9,512 nt of DNA, taken from contig JAISQQ010000250.1 in NCBI GenBank assembly GCA_031274075.1, forward strand, positions 1-9,512. Reading direction: 5' to 3'. The DNA is from Accumulibacter sp. Lineage in GTDB: Bacteria > Pseudomonadota > Gammaproteobacteria > Burkholderiales > Rhodocyclaceae. Numbering within the stretch: the stretch's first letter is position 1; each line of letters begins with the position of its first letter. The notes under the pieces are model-generated. The model worked only from the letters and a program-made list of their open reading frames with translations. It was not told where the DNA came from and searched no databases. Positions 1-6,217 of this stretch are shown piece after piece. The position numbers and the translations under genes are program-made.

Positions 1-53
1 AGGTTCAATTTTCGTAATACCTGTTACCCAATTCCACTACCCGGGAGACCAAT

Positions 54-377
54 GTGTTGATCAGCAATGCTTATGCCCAGGCCGCGGCGGCGGATGGGGC
101 GATGAATGTCATGTCGTTCCTGCCGATCATTTTGATGTTCGCCGCGCTCTACTTCCTGATGATCCGTCCGCAGCAGAAAAAGGCCAAGGAGCACCGGGCC
201 TTGATCGAAGCGCTCTCCAAGGGCGACGAGGTGGTTACCCAGAGCGGCATGGCGGGACGCATCACCAGGGTCGGCGAGGAATTCGTGGTCATCGAGATCG
301 CCGAAAACGTCGAAATCAAGATGCAGAAAGGGGCCGTCGCCGTCGTTCTGGTGAAGGGCACGCTGAAGAACCTGTAA
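54..377 (+). CDS. yajC: Sec translocon accessory subunit YajC
   Basis: YajC is a small single-span inner-membrane protein that associates with SecD and SecF and helps the SecYEG channel. The 107-residue product has a short N-terminal tail, one hydrophobic segment at about residues 20-37, and right after it the family hallmark IRPQQKK (37-43) that starts the cytoplasmic domain. The rest is a small beta-rich domain with GDEVVTQSGMAGRI, typical of the family, and the length is normal. I chose the GTG start at 54 because GGGAGA at 43-48 lies five bases upstream. The ATG at 52 is in another frame and stops after two codons. secD follows 120 bases downstream in the same direction. In many proteobacteria queA and tgt lie upstream, but that would be outside this window. 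Confidence 0.96.
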   Translation: MLISNAYAQAAAADGAMNVMSFLPIILMFAALYFLMIRPQQKKAKEHRALIEALSKGDEVVTQSGMAGRITRVGEEFVVIEIAENVEIKMQKGAVAVVLVKGTLKNL

Positions 378-497
378 CGCAAGTCCGGCGCGAGGCGGAA
401 GCGGGAGAGGAATCTCCCCTCCGCCATTCCCATTCCCATCGCCATCCCCCTCGCCATCCCATCCCGCACGCTTCACTTCTCCGTTTTCCGCTCAAAA
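378..497 (+). other. yajC-secD spacer with hexamer-like low-complexity tract
   Basis: This 120-base spacer holds no gene I can support. From about 424 to 465 it is a degenerate six-base repeat on the theme CCATTC/CCATCG/CCATCC, almost free of G on this strand. No clear terminator hairpin is visible, so co-transcription of yajC with secD remains likely. No obvious promoter is visible either. The spacer is longer than the few dozen bases often seen between these two genes. Confidence 0.6.
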
Positions 498-2387
498 ATG
501 AACCGCTACCCGCTCTGGAAATACATCATCGTCGTGATCGCGCTGCTGTTCGGTCTCGTCTACACCTTGCCGAACTTCTTCGGCGAATCGCCCGCGGTGC
601 AGATCTCCAGCGCCAAGGTTACGTTCAAGGTCGACACCGCGACGCTCGAGCGCGTCGAAAGCACGCTGAAGGCGGCCGGCATCGCCACCAGCGGCGTCTT
701 CCTCGACGCCACCGGCGTCAAGGTCCGCCTGGAGGACATCGACACCCAGCTCAAGGCCAAGGATATCCTGGAAAGGCAGTTCAACCCCGATCCCGCCGAT
801 CCGCGGTACATGGTGGCGCTCAACCTGCTGTCGCGTTCGCCGCGCTGGCTGGGCAGCCTGGGCGCCTTGCCGATGTACCTCGGCCTCGACTTGCGCGGCG
901 GCGTGCATTTCCTGCTCCAGGTCGACATGAAGAGCGTGCAGACCAAACAACTCGACGCCACCGTCGCCGACCTGCGCGGCCTGCTGCGCGACAAGACCAT
1001 CCGCCACGGCGGCGTCGGCCGCGAGGGCGAGCGCGTCGTCGTCCGCTTCAGCGACGAGGAAACCCGCGCCAGGGCGCGCGGCGTCATCGAGGCCAGCCAG
1101 CCCGACCTGGCGCTCGCCGACCAGGGCGACGGCGACGATCTGCGCCTCATCGCCACCTTGAAGCCAGCCGCCCTCGCCAAGCTCCAGGAATCCGCCGTCA
1201 AACAGAATATCTCCACCCTGAACAACCGCGTCAACGAAACCGGCGTGGCGGAGCCGGTCATCCAGCAACAGGGCGCCGACCGCATCGTCGTCCAGTTGCC
1301 CGGCGTCCAGGATACCACCCGGGTCAAGGATATGATCGGCCGCACAGCGACGCTGGAAGTGCGCCTGGTTGACGAAGACGCGACATTGAAATTGCGCACG
1401 GGCGAGACGGCGCGAAGCGGCGCTGTCTTCGGCGTCGACATCGTGCCCGAGCGCAACCGCGACGGCAGTGAAACGCCGGTGGCGTTGAAAAAACAGGTCG
1501 TGATCACCGGCGACCACCTCACCGGCGCCGACGCCACCTTCGACCAGGACCAGCGGCCCGCCGTCTCGGTCACACTCGACGCGGTCGGCGGCCGCGTCAT
1601 GCGCGACGTGACGCGCGTGAACCTGAAGAAACAGATGGCTATCGTCCTCTATGAGAAGGGCAAGGGCGAAGCGATTTCGGTGGCCACGATCCAGGGCGAA
1701 TTCGGCAGCCGTTTCCAAATTACCGGCAGCTTCTCGGCGGAAGAGACGACGCGCCTGGCGATCCTCATCCGCGCCGGCGCGCTCGCCGCGCCAATGGAAA
1801 TCATCGAGGAACGCACCATCGGCCCGAGCCTGGGCGCCGATCACATCGAGCAAGGTTTCCGTTCGACGCTGTGGGGCTTCGTCGCCATCGCCGCGTTCAT
1901 GATCGTCTACTACGTGCTGTTCGGCTTCATTTCGGTGCTCGCGCTGGCCTCCAACCTGCTGTTCCTGGTCGCCCTGCTGTCGCTGCTCCAGGCCACGCTG
2001 ACGCTGCCGGGCATCGCCGCCATCGCGCTGACGCTGGGCATGGCGATCGACGCCAACGTGCTGATCAACGAACGCATCCGCGAGGAACTGCGCGCCGGGT
2101 CGCCGCCGCAGGCGGCCATCCACATCGGCTACGACCGCGCCTTCGACACCATCATCGACTCGAACATCACCACCCTCGTCGTCGGGCTGATGCTGCTCGT
2201 CTTCGGTTCCGGGCCGGTGCGCGGCTTCGCCGTGGTGCACTGCCTCGGCATCCTGACCTCGCTGTTCTCCGCCGTGGTCGTCTCGCGCGCGCTGGTCAAC
2301 CTGATCCACGGCCGCCGCCGCAAGCTCGAATCGCTGTCCATCGGCCAAATCTGGAAACCGGGCGCCAGCCTGCCCGCCGGCAAATAA
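498..2387 (+). CDS. secD: Protein translocase subunit SecD
   Basis: SecD pairs with SecF in the inner membrane. The two use the proton motive force to drive late steps of protein export on the periplasmic side. The 629-residue product is in the normal proteobacterial range. It has a first membrane span at about residues 8-24 and a large periplasmic region containing GLDLRGGVHFLLQVD (129-143), a classic RND/SecD signature. Five C-terminal spans begin near residue 455. The fourth-span motif GMAIDANVLINERIREE (514-530) holds Asp518, equivalent to the proton-pathway aspartate known in this family. The ATG at 498 has no good Shine-Dalgarno (an A-rich CTCAAAA precedes it), but no in-frame alternative fits better. 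Twelve bases separate it from secF. No frameshift or missing motif was seen. Confidence 0.97.
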   Translation: MNRYPLWKYIIVVIALLFGLVYTLPNFFGESPAVQISSAKVTFKVDTATLERVESTLKAAGIATSGVFLDATGVKVRLEDIDTQLKAKDILERQFNPDPADPRYMVALNLLSRSPRWLGSLGALPMYLGLDLRGGVHFLLQVDMKSVQTKQLDATVADLRGLLRDKTIRHGGVGREGERVVVRFSDEETRARARGVIEASQPDLALADQGDGDDLRLIATLKPAALAKLQESAVKQNISTLNNRVNETGVAEPVIQQQGADRIVVQLPGVQDTTRVKDMIGRTATLEVRLVDEDATLKLRTGETARSGAVFGVDIVPERNRDGSETPVALKKQVVITGDHLTGADATFDQDQRPAVSVTLDAVGGRVMRDVTRVNLKKQMAIVLYEKGKGEAISVATIQGEFGSRFQITGSFSAEETTRLAILIRAGALAAPMEIIEERTIGPSLGADHIEQGFRSTLWGFVAIAAFMIVYYVLFGFISVLALASNLLFLVALLSLLQATLTLPGIAAIALTLGMAIDANVLINERIREELRAGSPPQAAIHIGYDRAFDTIIDSNITTLVVGLMLLVFGSGPVRGFAVVHCLGILTSLFSAVVVSRALVNLIHGRRRKLESLSIGQIWKPGASLPAGK

Positions 2388-2399
2388 GGAAACGGCATC

Positions 2400-3344
2400 A
2401 TGGAGTTCTTCCGCATCCACAAAGACATTCCCTTCATGCGCCACGCGCTGGTGTTCAACGTCATCTCGCTGATCACCTTCCTGCTGGCGATTTTCTTCCT
2501 GAGCTATCGCGGCCTGCACCTTTCCGTCGAATTCACCGGCGGGACGCTGGTCGAGTTCAGCTATGCCCAGGCCGCCGATCTCGAAAAAATCCGCGAGGCA
2601 TTGAACAAGGCCGGCTACAGCGACATCACCGTGCAGAATTTCGGCTCCTCGCGCGACGTGATGGTCCGCATGCCGCTCAAGGAAGAACAGAACTCGGCCA
2701 GGATCGGCGAGGCGGTGATGGGCGCGCTCGACGCCGAAGCGCCGGGCGCCAGCCTGCGCCGGGTCGAATTCGTCGGCCCGCAGGTCGGCAGGGAACTCGC
2801 CGAAAACGGAGCGCTGGCCTTGCTGCTGTCGGTGCTCGGCATCGTCGTCTACCTGAGCGTCCGCTTCGAATGGCGCTTCTCGATTGCCGCGATCGTCGCC
2901 AACCTGCACGACGTCGTCATCATCCTCGGCGTGTTCGCCCTCTTTCAATGGGAATTCTCGCTCTCCGTGCTGGCCGCCGTGCTCGCCGTGCTCGGCTATT
3001 CGGTCAACGAATCGGTGATCGTCTTCGACCGGGTGCGCGAGACCTTCCGCCGCGTGCGCGGCCTGACCACGCCGCAGGTGATCGATCACGCCATCACCAG
3101 CACCGTCTCGCGCACCATCATCACCCACGGCTCCACCGAAATGATGGCCGTTTCGATGTTGTGTTTCGGCGGCGAAACGCTGCACTACTTCGCCATGGCG
3201 CTGACCATCGGCATCCTCTTCGGCATCTATTCCTCGGTACTCGTCGCCAGCCCGCTGGCCCTGTGGCTCGGCATCTCGCGCGAGCATTTCATCCAGCCGA
3301 AGAAACAGAGCGACGGCGCCAACACGGACGGCGCGGTGGTTTGA
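2400..3344 (+). CDS. secF: Protein translocase subunit SecF
   Basis: SecF is the partner of SecD in the proton-driven export complex. The 314-residue product has a first span at about 17-35, the periplasmic signature VEFTGGTLVEF (43-53), and five C-terminal spans from about 137 to 291. The conserved stretch GYSVNESVIVFDRVRE (199-214) carries the FDRVRE motif at a cytoplasmic membrane boundary. Length and domain order are normal. The ATG at 2400 is preceded by AAGGA at 2386-2390, which overlaps the secD stop codon, so the two genes are probably co-transcribed and possibly coupled. The charged tail (QPKKQSDGANTDG) is short. A stem-loop repeat starts two bases after the stop. Confidence 0.97.
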   Translation: MEFFRIHKDIPFMRHALVFNVISLITFLLAIFFLSYRGLHLSVEFTGGTLVEFSYAQAADLEKIREALNKAGYSDITVQNFGSSRDVMVRMPLKEEQNSARIGEAVMGALDAEAPGASLRRVEFVGPQVGRELAENGALALLLSVLGIVVYLSVRFEWRFSIAAIVANLHDVVIILGVFALFQWEFSLSVLAAVLAVLGYSVNESVIVFDRVRETFRRVRGLTTPQVIDHAITSTVSRTIITHGSTEMMAVSMLCFGGETLHYFAMALTIGILFGIYSSVLVASPLALWLGISREHFIQPKKQSDGANTDGAVV

Positions 3345-3346
3345 TT

Positions 3347-3429
3347 CAGGGGACAGAAGACAGAGGACAGAGGACAGTAATATTTGCGGGCGCTTCGCGC
3401 CCGGTAACTGCTTGTCCCCTGCTACCCGA
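3347..3429. repeat. Heptamer-arm stem-loop repeat, copy 1
   Basis: The left arm (3347-3377) is built from seven-base units that each begin with CAG: CAGGGGA, CAGAAGA, CAGAGGA, CAGAGGA, then CAG. The core contains a perfect hairpin, CGGGCGC-TTC-GCGCCCG (3387-3403), inside TTTGCGG...CCGGTAA. The right arm is short (CTTGTCCCCTG, 3411-3421) and pairs with only the outermost left unit. It is followed by GCTACCCGA, an end nearly shared with copy 2. Lying two bases after secF, it could also slow or end transcription, but no T-tract follows the hairpin. Confidence 0.8.
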
Positions 3430-3446
3430 CCATGCGCCACGGTTTT

Positions 3447-3580
3447 CGTAGGGCGGATGCAATCCGCCGGTCGTAAACCTCCGGAGCGAAGCGCCGCACG
3501 ATTCAAGGCTGCCGAACAATAAAAGCGACTGCGTCGGAGAAAACGGCCGGTGGGAGGCGCTTCGCTTTCCCGCTCTACGG
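3447..3580. repeat. Imperfect inverted-repeat element between convergent genes
   Basis: The ends are inverted copies of CGTAG(G/A)GCGG (3447-3456 and, reversed, about 3570-3579). Inside are a perfect small hairpin GGCGGAT-GCA-ATCCGCC (3452-3468) and an 11-base perfect inverted pair, AGCGAAGCGCC at 3485-3495 against GGCGCTTCGCT at 3556-3566. No coding potential is evident. It resembles the palindromic intergenic repeats widespread in proteobacteria, but one copy alone cannot prove mobility. Confidence 0.5.
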
Positions 3581-3740
3581 GATTCGGGGATTCGGGGAAC
3601 AGGCGGGAAGTGCGCTCCCAGGGGTTTCCCATATCACGCGCCGAGCCGGCTGAATGAGGGAGAATGGATGGATGGAAAGGAAATTAATCGTGGTCTGTCC
3701 CCTATTATTCCTATTATTCCGTGCCCTATTATTCCGAGGA
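3581..3740. repeat. Short tandem repeats, no gene seen
   Basis: This stretch has GATTCGGG twice (from 3581), a GGAT tetramer run near 3665-3675, and CTATTATTC three times (3702-3710, 3711-3719, 3726-3734). Open frames crossing it on the - strand have no recognisable protein features and run into the neighbouring repeats, so I call no gene. The local composition is less GC-rich than the flanking coding DNA. Confidence 0.6.
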
Positions 3741-3821
3741 ATCAGGTAACAGGTGTCAGGTGTCAGTAATTTGCGGCGCTTCGCGCCGGTAAACCCTGTC
3801 ACCTGACACCTGCTACCTGAT
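3741..3821. repeat. Heptamer-arm stem-loop repeat, copy 2
   Basis: This is the most symmetric copy. The 26-base left arm (3741-3766) and right arm (3796-3821) pair at 24 of 26 positions. The arms consist of CAG-led heptamers: left CAGGTAA, CAGGTGT, CAGGTGT, CAG; right, read in reverse complement, CAGGTAG, CAGGTGT, CAGGTGA, CAG. The core TTTGCGGCGC-TTC-GCGCCGGTAA holds a six-base hairpin. It ends six bases past the stop codon of the last gene of the - strand operon, so it could cap both convergent transcripts, although no T-tract is present. Confidence 0.85.
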
Positions 3822-3827
3822 CCCCGT

Positions 3828-5132
3828 CTACGCGCCGAGCACGCGCCCTTGCTTGCGGTATACCTCGCGGCGCGAGATGAGGTTGGCCGTGCTGGCCGTG
3901 AGCAGGTTGAACCACGAGAACGGCTGGTCGCCCAGCAGCACGCGCCGCGTGATCGACGACCAGACGTAGAACTGTTTCTTGGCCTCGAAACAGGCTTGCG
4001 CCAGCGTGTCCGCCGGCATGCCGCGCGGGATGAAGATCGGGTCGCCGTAGCGGTATTGCGGGTCGATCCACCAGTGCGGGGAGAGCAGCCGGTGTTCGTC
4101 GCGCAGGCGTTCGTACAGCAGCGAGCCTGGCGTGGGCGTGAGCGGGTTGAAGTTGGCGATCTCCAGGCGCGCTTCCAGCGCAAAGTCGAGGCTGCGGCGG
4201 ATGGTGTCGGGCGTGTCGTGGTCGTAGCCGAACACGAAGGTGCCGTAGATGCCGATGCCGCGCTGGTGCAGATTGCGCGCCACCCGCAGGTAGTCGCCGG
4301 AGACATGGTTCCAGCGCTTTTTCATCTGCCTCAGGTTGGCCGGTTCCAGGCTTTCAAAGCCGATGAGCACGTAGCGGCAGCCGGCTTCGGCCAGTTGGTC
4401 GAGCAGCGCGGGTTCGCGCGCCACGTCGATGCTGATCTGGCACGCCCAGCGCAGCTTCAGCGGACGCAGCAGGGCCAGCAGGGCCTGCAGCGAGGCCTCG
4501 CCGCTGAACAGGTTGTCGTCGACGAAGAACAGCAGGCGCTTGCGGTCCAGGCTTTGCAGTTCGGCGCGCAGCTCGTCCGCCGGGCGCATGCGCAACTCGT
4601 TGCCGTAGAAGCGGTGGATGGAGCAGAAATCGCACACGAAGCGGCAGCCGCGGCCATATTGCACCAGTTCCATCGGCGCATAGCGCTTGCCGGCAAAAAT
4701 GCCGCGCTCGAAGCGCACTCCCGCCAGTCCCGGCAGTCCGGCGTTCTGGTAGACGCGCCGCGGCTTGCCGCGCCCGGCGTCCAGCAGCAACTGTTCCCAC
4801 AGCCCTTCGGCGTCGCCGCGCACCACGGCGTCGGCATGTTGCAAAGCCTCTTCGGGCAGGAACGTGGGGTGGTAGCCGCCCATGACCACGATCTTGCCCT
4901 CGTGCCTGAAGGCGTCGGCCAACTGGTAGGCGCGGTGGGCGGTGAAGGTCTCGACGCTCAGGGCGACGAGATCGGCGTCCAGCGATTCGGGAATGGTCTC
5001 CACCCGGTCGTCGTAGAACACATAGGGGTGCTGGCCGCAGCGCGCGGCCAGCACGGCCATGGCCAGCGGCGGCATGGCGTCGCTGGAGCGGCGGTAGTTG
5101 CCGAGGTTGGGGCAGATCAGCGCGATCTTCAC
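3828..5132 (-). CDS. B12-binding-type radical SAM protein (third of operon)
   Basis: This predicted radical S-adenosylmethionine enzyme of 434 residues is cytosolic, with no signal peptide or membrane span. Residues 1-115 look like a Rossmann-type cobalamin-binding domain: DADLVALSVETFTAHRAYQLA, then VVMGGYHPTFLPEEAL (83-97). The DxHxxG motif of classical B12 proteins is not seen, as is common in this enzyme class. The cluster motif CRFVCDFC gives Cys163, Cys167 and Cys170. It is followed by FVDDN (203-207), IGFESLE (257-263) and FGYDHDTP (301-308), all usual in these proteins. A C-terminal extension (about 340-434) has an aromatic-rich WWIDPQYRYGDP stretch. The GTG start at 5132 overlaps the upstream stop as GTGA, with GAGG ten bases before it. 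Longer versions reading further upstream would lie within the GNAT-like gene. It is a close paralogue of the second operon gene. Substrate and reaction (methylation, cyclisation or other) are unknown. Confidence 0.9.
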   Translation of the reverse strand: MKIALICPNLGNYRRSSDAMPPLAMAVLAARCGQHPYVFYDDRVETIPESLDADLVALSVETFTAHRAYQLADAFRHEGKIVVMGGYHPTFLPEEALQHADAVVRGDAEGLWEQLLLDAGRGKPRRVYQNAGLPGLAGVRFERGIFAGKRYAPMELVQYGRGCRFVCDFCSIHRFYGNELRMRPADELRAELQSLDRKRLLFFVDDNLFSGEASLQALLALLRPLKLRWACQISIDVAREPALLDQLAEAGCRYVLIGFESLEPANLRQMKKRWNHVSGDYLRVARNLHQRGIGIYGTFVFGYDHDTPDTIRRSLDFALEARLEIANFNPLTPTPGSLLYERLRDEHRLLSPHWWIDPQYRYGDPIFIPRGMPADTLAQACFEAKKQFYVWSSITRRVLLGDQPFSWFNLLTASTANLISRREVYRKQGRVLGA

Positions 5133-6217
5133 AGCAGGGCCGCCTCGGGTTGCGCGGGCCGGCCGTCGGCGGCGGGCGGGTCGTCGAAACTCACGCTGTA
5201 GATCCAGCTTTGGTAAGCGGTGGCGCGCAAGGCTTGGCGCAGCGGCTCCAGCCAGGGATGGGCCGCGTGCAGGCCCAGCGTCAGCACTGGCGTGGCGCAG
5301 TGGGCGAGCGCGTCTTCGACCAGGGCGCGCGCGGAAATGTCGAGCCGGGGCGAGGCGGCAAAGAAAGCCAGGAAAGTCTGCGCCAGCGCCGCGCCGGGAG
5401 CGGGCAGGCCGACGCGCCGGCGGCAGCGCGCGTACAGGTTGTAGAGCGGACGCAGCGCGTGCAGCGGCTGGCGGTAGGCCAGCGCCCGGACCTGCTGGTA
5501 CGCCCGCTGGTCCCACAGCGCCATGCAGGCCTGCAGTGCGCCGCCTTGCCGCAGCCCGTGGAAGCGCGCGCCGCTGGCGCGCGCCCATTCGGGCGTGAGC
5601 ACGGGCGCCAGTTGGCAGCGCGCGGCGTGCTGGTTGTAGAAGTCGCACAGTGCCTGCCACTGCGCCGTGTTTTCAGCGCGCGGGGGGTCGGCGTTGGCGG
5701 GCAGTGCCTGCCACAGGCCGTGGCGGCGCGCGTTGCGGCGCGAGATGGCCAGCGTGGCGTAGGCGTCGAGCGGGGTGTAGCGCGGCATGCCGCGCAGCCC
5801 GGCTTCGAGCAGGCGGCGCGCGGCGTGATTGTCGGCGGCGATGCTGGTGAACCAGAAACCGCCGGCGGGCGGCGCGTGCAGGCGGGTAATGCTGGCATAG
5901 CCGTCGCGCAGGACGCGCAGTCTGTGGCGGTAGGCGGGCGTCACGCGCAGGCCGCCCAGATAGCCCAGGGTGCGCGGCGCGCCGTTCCAATGCACGGCGT
6001 GCGCGCGGCAGTGGTACATGCCGACGGCGGTGTGCCCGGCGGTGGCGTCGTCGCGCGCGATCACGCTCCATTCCTGCCCCGGCGGCCGCGCGGCGGCGGC
6101 AAAGTAATCAGGCTCGCGCGTCATGGTCAGGCTCACCCAGCCCGGCATGGCCTGCTCGCGCAGCAGGCGGCGCAGGTCGGCGTCGTCGGCCGGGGTGGCC
6201 AGCCGGTAGTCGATCAA
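5129..6217 (-). CDS. GNAT-like acyltransferase of the radical SAM operon
   Basis: This 362-residue protein has an N-terminal GNAT (Gcn5-related N-acetyltransferase) fold. It opens with YRLATPADDADLRRLLRE, has YLGGLRVTPAYRHRLRVLRDGY (about 86-107) in the place of the acetyl-CoA loop, and NHAARRLLEAGL (130-141) as the later conserved helix. The usual Q/RxxGxG/A loop is altered: RHRLRV lacks its glycines, so acyl-CoA binding is uncertain. The second half (about 165-362) looks like a degenerate second GNAT-type unit, but I cannot assign it firmly. The TTG start at 6217 is preferred because GGAGG lies a few bases upstream and it overlaps the previous stop as TTGA. Its stop overlaps the next gene's GTG. 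Being coupled on both sides implies that it works on the same substrate as the radical SAM enzymes. Acyl donor and acceptor are unknown. Confidence 0.8.
   Translation of the reverse strand: MIDYRLATPADDADLRRLLREQAMPGWVSLTMTREPDYFAAAARPPGQEWSVIARDDATAGHTAVGMYHCRAHAVHWNGAPRTLGYLGGLRVTPAYRHRLRVLRDGYASITRLHAPPAGGFWFTSIAADNHAARRLLEAGLRGMPRYTPLDAYATLAISRRNARRHGLWQALPANADPPRAENTAQWQALCDFYNQHAARCQLAPVLTPEWARASGARFHGLRQGGALQACMALWDQRAYQQVRALAYRQPLHALRPLYNLYARCRRRVGLPAPGAALAQTFLAFFAASPRLDISARALVEDALAHCATPVLTLGLHAAHPWLEPLRQALRATAYQSWIYSVSFDDPPAADGRPAQPEAALL

Noticed and set aside
20..28. CCTGTTACC near the window start as the end of another heptamer-arm repeat
   Set aside because: Only nine bases match the reverse complement of copy 2's left end, and no heptamer arm or TTC-loop core is next to it.
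492..3632. A 1046-codon open frame on the - strand opposite secD and secF
   Set aside because: It is antisense to two clearly conserved genes. Its product is a low-complexity run rich in Asp, Gln, His and Arg, typical of the shadow of GC-rich codons.
3347..3821. Direct and inverted repeats here as a CRISPR array
   Set aside because: The units are contiguous seven-base repeats forming palindromes, with no regular unique spacers and no cas genes nearby.
3575..4306. A 243-codon - strand frame over the end of the operon and the repeat gap
   Set aside because: It overlaps the third radical SAM gene out of frame, gives Thr/Arg/Ser-rich sequence, and reads through the palindromic repeats.
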